Counted from the first letter of the stretch, positions 25,981 to 35,713 are shown. The stretch: 64,000 bases of DNA from Helicobacter pylori Shi112 (GCF_000277405.1 NC_017741.1:1054001-1118000), one strand, 5' to 3'. The notes: a model not told the origin generated them from the sequence alone. A program made the numbers and translations.

Positions 25981-27555
25981 ATGTATCAAGTAGCCATTTG
26001 CGACCCCATCCATGCTAAAGGCATTCAAATTTTAGAAGCTCAAAAAGACATTGTCTTGCATGATTATTCCAAATGCCCCAAAAATGAGCTTTCAGGAAAA
26101 CTCACTCTTATGGATGCGCTCATCACGCGCAGCATGACCCCTATCACCAGCGATTTTTTAAAGCCCTTAACCCACTTAAAATCCATCGTGAGAGCGGGCG
26201 TGGGAGTGGATAATATTGATTTGGAAAGCTGTTCTCAAAAAGGGATTGTAGTGATGAATATCCCTACCGCTAACACGATTGCCGCTGTGGAATTAACCAT
26301 GGCGCATTTGATCAATGCGGTGCGCTCATTCCCTTGCGCAAACGATCAAATCAAACACCAAAGGTTATGGAAAAGAGAAGATTGGTATGGCACGGAATTG
26401 AAAAATAAAAAGCTGGGCATCATTGGTTTTGGGAATATTGGCTCTAGGGTGGGCATTAGGGCTAAAGCTTTTGAAATGGAAGTCCTAGCCTATGATCCTT
26501 ATATCCCTTCTTCAAAAGCCACTGATTTAGGGGTCATTTACACAAAAAATTTTGAAGATATTTTGCAGTGCGATGTGATCACTATCCACACCCCTAAAAA
26601 TAAAGAAACCATTAACATGATAGGCGCTAAAGAGATCGAACGCATGAAAAAAGGGGTTATTTTGATCAATTGCGCTAGGGGTGGGCTTTATAATGAAGAC
26701 GCTCTTTATGAAGCTTTAGAAACCAAAAAAGTGCGTTGGCTTGGTATCGATGTCTTTTCTAAAGAGCCTGGCATTCACAACAAGCTTTTAGACTTGCCTA
26801 ATGTTTATGCGACCCCCCATATTGGCGCAAACACTTTAGAATCCCAAGAAGAAATTTCCAAACAAGCCGCTCAAGGGGTTATGGAATCTTTAAGGGGTTC
26901 AAGCCACCCGCATGCTTTGAATTTACCCATGCAAGCTTTTGATGCGAGTGCAAAAGCCTACTTGAATTTAGCGCAAAAACTGGGTTATTTTTCCAGTCAA
27001 ATCCATAAGGGCGTGTGCCAAAAAATTGAGCTCAGTCTTTGTGGGGAGATCAACCAATTTAAAGACGCCCTTGTAGCCTTTGCGCTAGTGGGGGTGTTAA
27101 AACCTGTTGTAGGGGATAAAATCAATTACATTAACGCCCCCTTTGTGGCTAAAGAAAGAGACATTGAGATTAAGGTTAGCCTTAAAGAAAGCGCTTCGCC
27201 CTATAAAAACATGCTCTCTTTAACTCTAAATGCGGCTAATGGTTCAATCAGCGTGAGCGGCACGGTGTTTGAAGAAGATATTTTAAAACTCACTGAGATT
27301 GATGGGTTTCATATTGATATAGAGCCAAAGGGTAAAATGCTTTTATTCAGGAATACGGATATTCCAGGCGTTATTGGGAGTGTGGGGAATGCGTTCGCTA
27401 GGCATGGCATTAACATCGCTGATTTTCGTTTGGGGCGTAACACGCAAAAAGAAGCCCTAGCGCTCATTATTGTAGATGAAGAAGTTTCTTTGGAAGTTTT
27501 AGAAGAGCTTAAAAACATTCCTGCGTGCTTAAGCGTTCATTATGTGGTTATTTAA
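25981..27555 (+). CDS. serA: D-3-phosphoglycerate dehydrogenase
   Basis: Oxidises 3-phosphoglycerate with NAD, first step of serine synthesis. 524 residues, type I long form. The Rossmann motif is GFGNIGSRVG (about 144-153). The catalytic residues lie in INCARGGL (Arg) and CDVITIHTP, with His in ATPHIGANT. An intervening domain follows and then a C-terminal ACT domain (DIPGVIGSVGNAFARHGINIADFRLGR), the usual serine-feedback site. AAAGGA precedes the ATG. Confidence 0.95.
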   Translation: MYQVAICDPIHAKGIQILEAQKDIVLHDYSKCPKNELSGKLTLMDALITRSMTPITSDFLKPLTHLKSIVRAGVGVDNIDLESCSQKGIVVMNIPTANTIAAVELTMAHLINAVRSFPCANDQIKHQRLWKREDWYGTELKNKKLGIIGFGNIGSRVGIRAKAFEMEVLAYDPYIPSSKATDLGVIYTKNFEDILQCDVITIHTPKNKETINMIGAKEIERMKKGVILINCARGGLYNEDALYEALETKKVRWLGIDVFSKEPGIHNKLLDLPNVYATPHIGANTLESQEEISKQAAQGVMESLRGSSHPHALNLPMQAFDASAKAYLNLAQKLGYFSSQIHKGVCQKIELSLCGEINQFKDALVAFALVGVLKPVVGDKINYINAPFVAKERDIEIKVSLKESASPYKNMLSLTLNAANGSISVSGTVFEEDILKLTEIDGFHIDIEPKGKMLLFRNTDIPGVIGSVGNAFARHGINIADFRLGRNTQKEALALIIVDEEVSLEVLEELKNIPACLSVHYVVI

Positions 27556-27564
27556 GGTAGTTGG

Positions 27565-29415
27565 ATGCGAGATTTTTTAAAGCTTTTAAAAGAGCATGAT
27601 GAATTAGAAGTCATTGACACCCCCCTTGAAGTGGATTTAGAAATCGCTCATCTGGCCTATATAGAAGCGAAAAAGCCTAATGGGGGCAAAGCCCTTTTAT
27701 TCACGCAACCCATAAGAAAAGAGCATGACCAGATCAAAACCTTTGATATGCCTGTTTTAATGAACGCTTTTGGCTCTTTCAAACGCTTGGAGCTTTTATT
27801 AAAAACCCCCATAGAAAGTCTGCAACAACGCATGCAAGCGTTCTTGCACTTTAACGCTCCTAAAAATTTCACTGAGGGTTTGAAAGTCTTAAAAGATTTA
27901 TGGGATTTAAGACACATTTTCCCTAAAAAAACCACTCGCCCTAAAGATCTCATTATCAAGCAAAATAAAGAAGTCAATTTGTTGGATCTACCCGTTTTAA
28001 AAACTTGGGAAAAAGATGGTGGGCCTTTTATCACTATGGGGCAAGTCTATACCCAAAGCCTGGATCATAAAAAAAAGAATTTAGGCATGTACCGCTTGCA
28101 AGTTTATGATAAAAACCATTTAGGCTTGCACTGGCAAATCCATAAAGACTCCCAACTCTTTTTCCACGAATACGCTAAGGCTAAAGTCAAAATGCCTGTC
28201 AGTATCGCTATTGGTGGGGATTTGCTCTACACATGGTGCGCGACAGCCCCCTTACCTTATGGGGTTTATGAACTCATGCTCTATGGGTTTATGAGAGGAA
28301 AAAAAGCGCAAGTAATGCCATGCTTGAGTAATTCTTTAAGCGTGCCAAGGGATTGTGATATTGTGATAGAAGGGTTTGTGGATTGCGAAAAGCTAGAGCT
28401 TGAAGGGCCTTTTGGGGATCACACGGGCTATTATACCCCCATTGAGTCTTACCCTGTTTTAGAAGTCAAAACCATTAGCTATAAAAAAGATTCCATTTAC
28501 TTAGCCACTGTGGTGGGTAAGCCCCCTTTAGAAGACAAATACATGGGGTATTTGACTGAACGCTTGTTCTTGCCCTTGCTTCAAATGAACGCCCCCAATC
28601 TGATAGATTATTATATGCCAGAAAATGGGGTGTTTCATAATTTGATTTTAGCCAAAATACACACGCGCTATAACGCTCATGCCAAACAAGTCATGCATGC
28701 TTTTTGGGGTGTGGGGCAGATGAGTTTTGTCAAACATGCGATTTTTGTCAATGAAGACGCTCCCAATCTAAGAGACACCAACGCTATCATTGAGTATGTA
28801 TTAGAAAATTTTTCTAAAGAAAAAATTCTCATCTCTCAAGGCATATGCGACGCTTTAGATCATGCAAGCCCTGAATACGCTATGGGGGGGAAACTCGGTA
28901 TTGATGCGACCTCTAAAAGCAACACCCCCCACCCCACGCTTTTAAACGATAGCGCCTTATTAGCGCTTTTACAAGATAAAATGCCAAATATCGTTCTTTT
29001 GAAGCAATATTACCCGCACACCCGTAACCCCATTTGCGTAATCAGCGTGGAAAAGAAAGACAAAAGCGTCATTGAACTGGCTAAAAATTTGCTCGGTTTT
29101 GAAGAGTATTTACGCGTTGTCATCTTTGTAGAGCATACCAGCAACGATTTAAACAACCCTTACATGCTGTTATGGCGCATCGTTAATAACATTGACGCGC
29201 AACGCGATATTCTCACCTCTAAACATTGTTTTTTTATAGACGCTACCAATAAGGGCATTATGGATAAACATTTTAGAGAATGGCCTACAGAAACCAATTG
29301 CTCCATGGAAGTCATAGAGGGTTTGAAAAAGAAAGGGCTTTTAAAAGATTTTGAAACTTTAAATCAAAAATTCCACCTCACGCATTCTTTTAGCACGCAT
29401 AAAGAAGATCTATAA
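27565..29415 (+). CDS. ubiD: UbiD-family decarboxylase
   Basis: 616-residue prenylated-FMN-dependent decarboxylase. Family segments include EGPFGDHTGYYTP (about 281-293), ATVVGKPPLEDKYMG and the N-terminal ELEVIDTPLEVDLEIA. H. pylori makes menaquinone by the futalosine route, so the likely role is late decarboxylation of a naphthoate intermediate rather than ubiquinone synthesis; that is inference. A G7 run lies in codons for MGGK near 28885. It starts nine bases after serA and is followed by the YggS gene. Confidence 0.88.
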   Translation: MRDFLKLLKEHDELEVIDTPLEVDLEIAHLAYIEAKKPNGGKALLFTQPIRKEHDQIKTFDMPVLMNAFGSFKRLELLLKTPIESLQQRMQAFLHFNAPKNFTEGLKVLKDLWDLRHIFPKKTTRPKDLIIKQNKEVNLLDLPVLKTWEKDGGPFITMGQVYTQSLDHKKKNLGMYRLQVYDKNHLGLHWQIHKDSQLFFHEYAKAKVKMPVSIAIGGDLLYTWCATAPLPYGVYELMLYGFMRGKKAQVMPCLSNSLSVPRDCDIVIEGFVDCEKLELEGPFGDHTGYYTPIESYPVLEVKTISYKKDSIYLATVVGKPPLEDKYMGYLTERLFLPLLQMNAPNLIDYYMPENGVFHNLILAKIHTRYNAHAKQVMHAFWGVGQMSFVKHAIFVNEDAPNLRDTNAIIEYVLENFSKEKILISQGICDALDHASPEYAMGGKLGIDATSKSNTPHPTLLNDSALLALLQDKMPNIVLLKQYYPHTRNPICVISVEKKDKSVIELAKNLLGFEEYLRVVIFVEHTSNDLNNPYMLLWRIVNNIDAQRDILTSKHCFFIDATNKGIMDKHFREWPTETNCSMEVIEGLKKKGLLKDFETLNQKFHLTHSFSTHKEDL

Positions 29416-29424
29416 AGAAGAGCT

Positions 29425-30093
29425 ATGACAGATTATAGCCAAAGGATTGATACCCTCATCGCAAAAATAGAAAAGGCTCGCATCGCCTATTCAAGGCACC
29501 ACATTGTAAAAATCGTGGCTGTTTCAAAAAACGCTTCCTTAGAAGCCATTCAAAATTACTATAACTGCTCTCAAAGGGCTTTTGGAGAAAATAAAGTCCA
29601 AGATTTAAAAATTAAAATGCATTCTTTAGAGCATTTACCCCTTGAATGGCACATGATAGGCTCTTTACAAGAGAATAAAATCAATGCACTTTTGAGTTTA
29701 AAACCCGCTCTTTTGCATTCTTTAGACTCCTTAAAACTCGCTTTGAAAATAGAAAAGCGTTGCGAAATATTGGGCGTCAATTTAAACGCTCTTTTACAGG
29801 TTAATAGCGCGTATGAGGAAAGTAAAAGCGGGGTGATGCCTGAAGAAACGCTAGAAATTTATTCTCAAATCAGTGAAACTTGCAAGCGCCTCAAGCTTAA
29901 GGGGCTTATGTGTATAGGGGCTCATGCTGATGATGAAAAGGAAATTGAAAAATCCTTTATTACCACCAAAAAGCTTTTTGACCGATTAAAGAATGCGAGC
30001 GTTCTTTCAATGGGCATGAGTGATGATTTTGAATTAGCGATTGCTTGCGGGGCGAATCTTTTAAGGATTGGCTCTTTTTTGTTCAAAGAGTAA
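29425..30093 (+). CDS. YggS/PROSC-family PLP homeostasis protein
   Basis: 222 residues forming a PLP-binding TIM barrel with no known catalytic activity; the family balances free PLP and amino-acid pools. The PLP lysine is in VAVSKN (about 33). Also visible are the FGENKVQ motif, the HMIGSLQ(E)NK strand and the C-terminal LSMGMSDDFELAI with ANLLRIGS phosphate loop. It lies between ubiD and the phosphoesterase gene, ending one base before the latter's ATG context. Confidence 0.92.
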   Translation: MTDYSQRIDTLIAKIEKARIAYSRHHIVKIVAVSKNASLEAIQNYYNCSQRAFGENKVQDLKIKMHSLEHLPLEWHMIGSLQENKINALLSLKPALLHSLDSLKLALKIEKRCEILGVNLNALLQVNSAYEESKSGVMPEETLEIYSQISETCKRLKLKGLMCIGAHADDEKEIEKSFITTKKLFDRLKNASVLSMGMSDDFELAIACGANLLRIGSFLFKE

Positions 30094-30094
30094 G

Positions 30095-30853
30095 ATGCTA
30101 GAATCTTATGCGCTTGAAAGTGGGGCTGTTTTTATCTCTGATGCGCATTTTTTGCCTAAAAGCCCTCATTTAATCAATACGCTTAAAGAACTTTTAAACG
30201 CCAAACCCCCACAAGTCTTTTTCATGGGCGATATTTTCCATGTTCTTGTGGGCTATTTACCCCTAGATAAAGAGCAGCAAAAAATCATTGATCTAATCCA
30301 TGCTTTAAGCGAAATTTCACAAGTCTTTTATTTTGAAGGCAATCATGATTTTTCCATGCGTTTTGTATTCAATTCTAAAGTGGTGGTTTTTGAGCGCCAA
30401 AACCAGCCCGTATTATTCCAACATGATAACAAACGCTTTTTACTAGCCCATGGGGATTTATTCATCACTAAAGCGTATGAATTTTACATCACGCAACTCA
30501 CTTCCACTTGGGCCAGATTTTTTTTAACTTTTTTAAATTTATTAAGTTTTAAAACCTTATACCCCCTTTTTAAAAAACTCATCTATCAAAAACCCATCCG
30601 CCTTTGGGAATTAGAGCCAAAAGAATTGCAATCTTTTATTGAAAAGCGCCTAAAAGCCTACCAAAACTACATTAAAAATCTTAACATTGGTAGCATTGAC
30701 GGCATTATAGAGGGGCATTTTCATCTCAAAAGCGGCACAAAAATCCCCTTGAATGCGCCTATTTATTGCCCACTGCCTTCCTTTTATTACAAACAAAGCC
30801 TTTTTAAGGTATCATCAAGCGTTTTAGAACCATCTCAAAATAAGGACGCCTAA
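30095..30853 (+). CDS. Calcineurin-like phosphoesterase, probable UDP-2,3-diacylglucosamine hydrolase
   Basis: 252 residues from the ATG at 30095. All metal-binding motifs of the LpxH-type metallophosphoesterases are present: ISDAHF near the N-terminus, MGDIFH, EGNHDF, AHGD and GHFH near the end. LpxH removes UMP from UDP-diacylglucosamine during lipid A synthesis, and this is the best candidate in the window for that step. An in-frame TTG at 30068 overlaps the YggS gene and lacks a ribosome site, so it was rejected. Substrate assignment is inference from motif spacing. Confidence 0.75.
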   Translation: MLESYALESGAVFISDAHFLPKSPHLINTLKELLNAKPPQVFFMGDIFHVLVGYLPLDKEQQKIIDLIHALSEISQVFYFEGNHDFSMRFVFNSKVVVFERQNQPVLFQHDNKRFLLAHGDLFITKAYEFYITQLTSTWARFFLTFLNLLSFKTLYPLFKKLIYQKPIRLWELEPKELQSFIEKRLKAYQNYIKNLNIGSIDGIIEGHFHLKSGTKIPLNAPIYCPLPSFYYKQSLFKVSSSVLEPSQNKDA

Positions 30854-30856
30854 ATC

Positions 30857-31792
30857 ATGGCAGAAAAAACAGCTAACGATTTAAAATTGAGTGAGATAGA
30901 ACTCGTGGATTTTCGTATTTATGGCATGCAAGAGGGCGTCCCTTATGAGGGGATTTATGGCATCAATGTGGCTAAAGTCCAAGAAATCATCCCCATGCCC
31001 ACCCTTTTTGAATACCCTACGAATTTGGATTACATTATCGGCGTGTTTGATTTACGATCCACGATCATTCCGCTTATAGACTTGGCCAAATGGATAGGGA
31101 TTGTCCCAGATAAAAGCAAGGAAAACGAAAAAATCGTCATTATCACTGAATTTAACAATGTTAAAATGGGCTTTTTAGTCCATTCCGCTAGGCGTATCAG
31201 GCGCATTAGCTGGAAAGATGTGGAGCCTGCATCCTTTAGCGCATCTAACAGCATCAATAAAGAAAATATCACCGGCACGACCCGCATTGAAAACGACAAA
31301 ACCCTGCTCATTTTGGATTTAGAAAGCATTTTAGACGATTTAAAGCTTAATGAAGACGCTAAAAACGCTAAAGATACCCCTAAAGAGCGTTTTGAAGGCG
31401 AAGTGTTGTTTTTAGACGATAGCAAGACCGCAAGAAAAACCTTAAAGAATCATTTGAGTAAATTGGGTTTTAGCATCACTGAAGCTGTGGATGGGGAAGA
31501 TGGGTTGGATAAATTAGAAATGTTATTCAAAAAATACGGGGATGATTTGAGGAAACATTTGAAATTCATTATTTCAGATGTTGAAATGCCTAAAATGGAT
31601 GGCTATCATTTCTTATTCAAGCTCCAAAAAGACCCCAGGTTTGCCTATATTCCTGTGATTTTTAATTCTTCTATTTGCGATAATTATAGCGCTGAAAGGG
31701 CTAAAGAAATGGGGGCTGTAGCGTATTTAGTCAAGTTTGATGCAGAAAAATTCACCGAAGAAATTTCTAAGATTTTAGACAAGAATGCGTAA
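30857..31792 (+). CDS. cheV3: Chemotaxis coupling protein CheV (CheW-receiver fusion)
   Basis: 311 residues: a CheW-like domain (about 15-165), then a receiver domain with phosphorylatable Asp241 in FIISDVEMPKMDGY and the acidic pair in LFLDDSKT. CheV proteins couple chemoreceptors to CheA and may buffer phosphate. H. pylori has three; this one lies directly upstream of cheA and cheW, matching cheV3 (HP0393). The Lys of the receiver switch is in YLVKFD. Confidence 0.93.
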   Translation: MAEKTANDLKLSEIELVDFRIYGMQEGVPYEGIYGINVAKVQEIIPMPTLFEYPTNLDYIIGVFDLRSTIIPLIDLAKWIGIVPDKSKENEKIVIITEFNNVKMGFLVHSARRIRRISWKDVEPASFSASNSINKENITGTTRIENDKTLLILDLESILDDLKLNEDAKNAKDTPKERFEGEVLFLDDSKTARKTLKNHLSKLGFSITEAVDGEDGLDKLEMLFKKYGDDLRKHLKFIISDVEMPKMDGYHFLFKLQKDPRFAYIPVIFNSSICDNYSAERAKEMGAVAYLVKFDAEKFTEEISKILDKNA

Positions 31793-31809
31793 TTCTTTTT
31801 ATAAAATTG

Positions 31810-31815
31810 TAAAAT
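31810..31815 (+). promoter_or_regulatory. Possible -10 (TAAAAT) ahead of cheA
   Basis: GTAAAATAC lies 34 bases before the cheA start in the 56-base gap after cheV3. It could add transcription to read-through from cheV3. Confidence 0.4.
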
Positions 31816-31848
31816 ACTCTTATCTCAAACGCTAAAAAGGGGTTTTAA

Positions 31849-34266
31849 ATGGATGATTTGCAAGAAATAATGGAAGACTTCTTGATTGAAGCCTTTGAAA
31901 TGAACGAGCAATTGGATCAGGATTTAGTGGAATTGGAGCATAACCCTGAGGATTTGGACTTGCTCAATCGCATTTTTAGAGTCGCTCACACCATTAAGGG
32001 CTCTAGCTCGTTTTTGAATCTCAACATTCTCACGCGTCTCACGCACAACATGGAAGATGTCTTGAATCGCGCCAGAAAGGGCGAAATCAAAATCACGCCT
32101 GATATTATGGATGTCGTGTTGCACTCCATTGATTTGATGAAAACCTTGCTCGTAACGATTAGAGATACCGGCTCTGATACCAATAACGGCAAGGAAAACG
32201 AGATTGAAGAAGCGGTCAAACAGCTTCAAGCCATTACGAGCCAAAATTTAGAGGGCGCTAAAGAAACTTCAGGAACTAAAGAAGCCCCCAAAAAAGAAGT
32301 GAAAAAAGAAGCGGAAAAAGAAAATACAGAAGAAAATCAAGAAAACAAGGCAAAAGCCCCTACTGCAAAAGATTTTGCAAGCGATAACCCTCTAGCCGAT
32401 GAGCCGGATTTGGATTACTCTAACATGAGCGCTGAAGAAGTGGAAGCGGAGATTGAGCGGCTATTGAACAAACGCCAAGAGGCCGATAAAGAACGAAGAG
32501 CCCAAAAAAAGCAAGAAGCCAAACCTAAACAAGAAGTTGCCCCTAAAACAGAAACCCCCAAAGCCCCTAAAACCGAAACTAAAGCTAAGGCTAAAGCAGA
32601 TACTGAAGAAAATAAAACCCCCTCTATTGGCGTGGAGCAAACCGTTAGGGTGGATGTGCGCCGCTTGGATCACTTAATGAATTTAATCGGTGAGCTTGTG
32701 TTAGGAAAAAATCGCTTGATTAGGATTTATGGCGATGTGGAAGAACGCTATGATGGGGAAAAGTTTCTAGAGGAATTAAACCAGGTGGTTTCTTCTATTT
32801 CAGCGGTAACGACAGACTTGCAGCTTGCGGTGATGAAAACCAGGATGCAACCAGTGGGCAAGGTGTTCAATAAATTCCCTCGCATGGTAAGGGATTTGAG
32901 CCGAGAATTAGGCAAAAGCATTGAATTAATCATTGAGGGCGAAGAAACCGAACTAGACAAATCCATTGTAGAAGAGATTGGCGATCCGCTCATTCACATT
33001 ATCCGCAACTCATGCGATCATGGGATTGAGCCTTTAGAAGAAAGAAGAAGGCTTAACAAGCCTGAAACCGGTAAGGTGCAATTGAGCGCGTATAATGAGG
33101 GTAACCACATTGTGATTAAAATCTCTGATGATGGCAAAGGGTTAGACCCTGTGATGCTTAAAGAAAAAGCGATTGAAAAAGGGGTGATTAGCGAAAGAGA
33201 CGCTGAAGGCATGAGCGATAGGGAAGCGTTTAACCTCATTTTCAAGCCAGGCTTTTCTACCGCAAAAGTCGTTTCCAATGTTTCAGGCAGAGGCGTGGGC
33301 ATGGATGTGGTGAAAACCAATATTGAAAAGCTCAATGGGATCATTGAAATTGATTCAGAAGTGGGGGTAGGCACGACTCAAAAGCTTAAAATCCCTCTCA
33401 CTCTGGCCATCATTCAAGCTTTACTCGTGGGCGTTCAAGAAGAATATTACGCTATCCCGCTTTCTTCAGTGTTAGAAACCGTGCGTATCAGCCAAGATGA
33501 AATCTACACCGTTGATGGCAAGAGCGTGTTGCGTTTGAGAGATGAGGTGCTTTCTTTGGTGCGCCTTTCTGATATTTTTAAAGTGGATGCTATTTTGGAA
33601 TCCAACTCAGATGTGTATGTGGTTATCATTGGCTTGGCCGATCAAAAAATTGGCGTGATCGTGGATTATTTAATCGGTCAAGAAGAAGTGGTCATCAAAT
33701 CTTTAGGCTACTATCTTAAAAACACTAGAGGCATCGCTGGCGCTACGGTGAGAGGCGATGGGAAAATCACTCTCATTGTAGATGTGGGGGCGATGATGGA
33801 TATGGCAAAAAGCATCAAGGTCAATATCACTACCTTGATGAACGAATCCGAAAACACCAAGAGCAAAAATTCTCCTAGCGATTATATTGTCTTAGCGATT
33901 GATGACAGCAGCACGGACAGAGCGATTATCCGCAAATGTTTAAAACCATTAGGCATCACGCTTTTAGAGGCCTCTAACGGGTTAGAGGGTTTAGAAATGC
34001 TTAAAAATGGCGATAAAACCCCGGACGCTATTTTAGTGGATATTGAAATGCCTAAAATGGACGGCTACACTTTCGCTTCTGAAGTGCGTAAATACAATAA
34101 ATTCAAAAACCTGCCTTTGATTGCAGTAACCAGTCGGGTAACTAAAACCGATAGGATGCGCGGCGTTGAATCCGGCATGACTGAATACATCACCAAGCCT
34201 TATAGCGGTGAGTATTTAACCACCGTAGTGAAACGCAGCATTAAATTAGAAGGAGACCAATCGTGA
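31849..34266 (+). CDS. cheA: Chemotaxis histidine kinase with C-terminal receiver (CheA-Y fusion)
   Basis: 805 residues. Order of domains: HPt with His47 in HTIKGSSSF; a charged Lys/Glu/Pro linker (about 130-260, low complexity); the dimerisation and ATPase domains with N-box HIIRNSCDHGIEP, G boxes DDGKGLD and GRGVGMDVV; a CheW-like regulatory domain (about 505-650); and a receiver domain with Asp731 in LVDIEMPKMDGY. The extra receiver is characteristic of Campylobacterota CheA and may act as a phosphate sink. It overlaps cheW by four bases. Confidence 0.96.
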   Translation: MDDLQEIMEDFLIEAFEMNEQLDQDLVELEHNPEDLDLLNRIFRVAHTIKGSSSFLNLNILTRLTHNMEDVLNRARKGEIKITPDIMDVVLHSIDLMKTLLVTIRDTGSDTNNGKENEIEEAVKQLQAITSQNLEGAKETSGTKEAPKKEVKKEAEKENTEENQENKAKAPTAKDFASDNPLADEPDLDYSNMSAEEVEAEIERLLNKRQEADKERRAQKKQEAKPKQEVAPKTETPKAPKTETKAKAKADTEENKTPSIGVEQTVRVDVRRLDHLMNLIGELVLGKNRLIRIYGDVEERYDGEKFLEELNQVVSSISAVTTDLQLAVMKTRMQPVGKVFNKFPRMVRDLSRELGKSIELIIEGEETELDKSIVEEIGDPLIHIIRNSCDHGIEPLEERRRLNKPETGKVQLSAYNEGNHIVIKISDDGKGLDPVMLKEKAIEKGVISERDAEGMSDREAFNLIFKPGFSTAKVVSNVSGRGVGMDVVKTNIEKLNGIIEIDSEVGVGTTQKLKIPLTLAIIQALLVGVQEEYYAIPLSSVLETVRISQDEIYTVDGKSVLRLRDEVLSLVRLSDIFKVDAILESNSDVYVVIIGLADQKIGVIVDYLIGQEEVVIKSLGYYLKNTRGIAGATVRGDGKITLIVDVGAMMDMAKSIKVNITTLMNESENTKSKNSPSDYIVLAIDDSSTDRAIIRKCLKPLGITLLEASNGLEGLEMLKNGDKTPDAILVDIEMPKMDGYTFASEVRKYNKFKNLPLIAVTSRVTKTDRMRGVESGMTEYITKPYSGEYLTTVVKRSIKLEGDQS

Positions 34267-34760
34267 GCAATCAATTAAAAGATTTATTTGAAAGACAAAA
34301 AGAAGCTAGTGCGGGTTCTAAACAAGAAGATAATGAAGAAATTTTGCAATTCATTGGCTTTATTATTGGCGATGAAGAATACGCCATTCCCATTTTGAAT
34401 ATTTTAGAAATCGTCAAACCCATTGGTTACACGCGAGTCCCTGAAACCCCAAATTATGTGCTTGGCGTGTTCAATTTAAGGGGTAATGTCTTCCCTTTGA
34501 TCAGTTTGCGTTTAAAATTTGGCTTGAAAGCCGAAAAACAAAACAAGGACACTCGTTATCTCGTGGTGCGCCATAACGATCAGATCGCTGGGTTTTTCAT
34601 TGATCGCTTAACCGAAGCCATTCGCATCAAGCAAACAGATATTGATCCGGTGCCAGAGACTTTGAGCGATAACAATAATTTAACTTACGGCATTGGGAAG
34701 CAAAACGACAGACTCGTAACCATTTTAAGAGTGGAAGAAATCTTAAAAAAAGACTTCTAA
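34263..34760 (+). CDS. cheW: Chemotaxis coupling protein CheW
   Basis: 165-residue scaffold linking chemoreceptors to CheA. It contains the CheW motif EYAIPILNILEIVKPIGYTRVPETPNY-type segment and GVFNLRGNVFPLI (about 72-84). The GTG start overlaps the cheA stop (GTGA), so the two are translationally coupled. AGGAGA lies just ahead. Confidence 0.95.
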   Translation: MSNQLKDLFERQKEASAGSKQEDNEEILQFIGFIIGDEEYAIPILNILEIVKPIGYTRVPETPNYVLGVFNLRGNVFPLISLRLKFGLKAEKQNKDTRYLVVRHNDQIAGFFIDRLTEAIRIKQTDIDPVPETLSDNNNLTYGIGKQNDRLVTILRVEEILKKDF

Positions 34761-34778
34761 AAATTTTAGTTTATCCAT

Positions 34779-34794
34779 AAGCCCCTATGGGCTT
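34779..34794 (+). terminator. Hairpin downstream of cheW
   Basis: AAGCCC-CTAT-GGGCTT, six base pairs, 19 bases after the cheW stop. No long U run follows, so termination is uncertain. Confidence 0.4.
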
Positions 34795-34819
34795 TGAGAA
34801 AGATTTATCCCATTAAAAA

Positions 34820-34970
34820 GCTTGATTTTAATCAAGCGATAACCTTAGCGTTTGATTGAAAACAGAGTCTTTATGTTTTCTTTTAAACATAGCGTGAAAC
34901 TTTTTTAAATGGGTTAAAGAGAACTTCTTATTTTGTTAGTCTTTACCACCCACACTTTTTAATCAGTGGG
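34820..34970. other. Intergenic segment with several further hairpins
   Basis: Between cheW and tpx the gap holds GCTTGAT-TTTA-ATCAAGC (34820-34837), TATGTTT...AAACATA (34872-34891) and a weaker CCCAC...GTGGG (34949-34970) followed by GCTTTTT. No reading frame of note. It could be a structured RNA or a string of terminators for the two convergent units. Confidence 0.4.
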
Positions 34971-35022
34971 GCTTTTTGCATTGAGATTTGCTAGATTGTA
35001 GCCCCCTCCTTTTAAGGATTTC

Positions 35023-35523
35023 CTATTTCAACACTTTTAAAAGTGCTTCATAATTAGGCTCTTCTAAAATGTTTTGAACGATTTCTTTATAGATAACCAC
35101 TCCCTTATCATCAAGAACAAACACCGATCGAGCGAGTAAGCCTTGCAAAGAGCCTTTGCCTAACAGCACGCCGTAATTTTCCCCAAAAGCCTTATACCTA
35201 AAATCGCTTAAAATTCTTAAGTCCTTAATGCCTTCAGCGCCACAAATTTGCCCTTGAGAAAAAGGTAAATCCATAGAAATAACGCTAAAACTCACAGAAG
35301 GCAGTTTGCCGGCTTGCTCGTTGAAGTGTTTGGCTTGGAGCAAGCAAACCGATCCGGTTAAGCTAGGGAGCGCGCTAATGACTTGAAAATGCACGCCTTG
35401 TTTCAATAAACTGACTTCTTGCAAGTCGCCATTTACCAATTTCACATCAGGAGCTTTATCGCCCACTTTTAAGGCTTTCCCTTCCAATTGGTATGTTTCT
35501 TCTTTAAAAGTAACTTTTTGCAT
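35023..35523 (-). CDS. tpx: Thiol peroxidase
   Basis: Thioredoxin-dependent peroxidase of the Tpx/Prx5-like group that removes hydrogen and lipid peroxides. 166 residues from the ATG at 35523, which has AGAAAGGA upstream; an in-frame extension of 17 residues was rejected. The peroxidatic cysteine is Cys60 in LPSLTGSVC and the resolving cysteine Cys94 in GQICGAEG. The usual Thr three residues before the catalytic Cys is Gly57 here, with Thr56 one place earlier. Divergent from sodB, another oxidative-stress gene. Confidence 0.93.
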   Translation of the reverse strand: MQKVTFKEETYQLEGKALKVGDKAPDVKLVNGDLQEVSLLKQGVHFQVISALPSLTGSVCLLQAKHFNEQAGKLPSVSFSVISMDLPFSQGQICGAEGIKDLRILSDFRYKAFGENYGVLLGKGSLQGLLARSVFVLDDKGVVIYKEIVQNILEEPNYEALLKVLK

Positions 35524-35560
35524 TGTTAAATCCTTTCTAATTGAATTGCTATATTGCGTT

Positions 35561-35566
35561 AGAATA
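35561..35566 (-). promoter_or_regulatory. Probable -10 (TATTCT) of tpx
   Basis: Minus-strand CTATTCTAAC lies 38 bases before the tpx start, in the divergent tpx/sodB gap. Confidence 0.45.
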
Positions 35567-35713
35567 GTAGTCAATTAAGATTAACTTTTGAAAAATTTAA
35601 AAAGAATTTGTTTAAAAAATCGTTTTAATTTTAAAAAACCCCTTAAAATCCACAAAATTTGCATAACGATCAATTTTTAAGAAAAGATTTACCAAAAAGT
35701 ATTAAAAAATGAT

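Noticed and set aside
30068-30094. Extended start of the phosphoesterase at the TTG 30068
   Set aside because: It overlaps the YggS gene in another frame, and the ATG at 30095 fits the family N-terminus better.
31030-31425. 131-residue frame opposite cheV3
   Set aside because: Overlaps a complete CheV gene and has no ribosome site.
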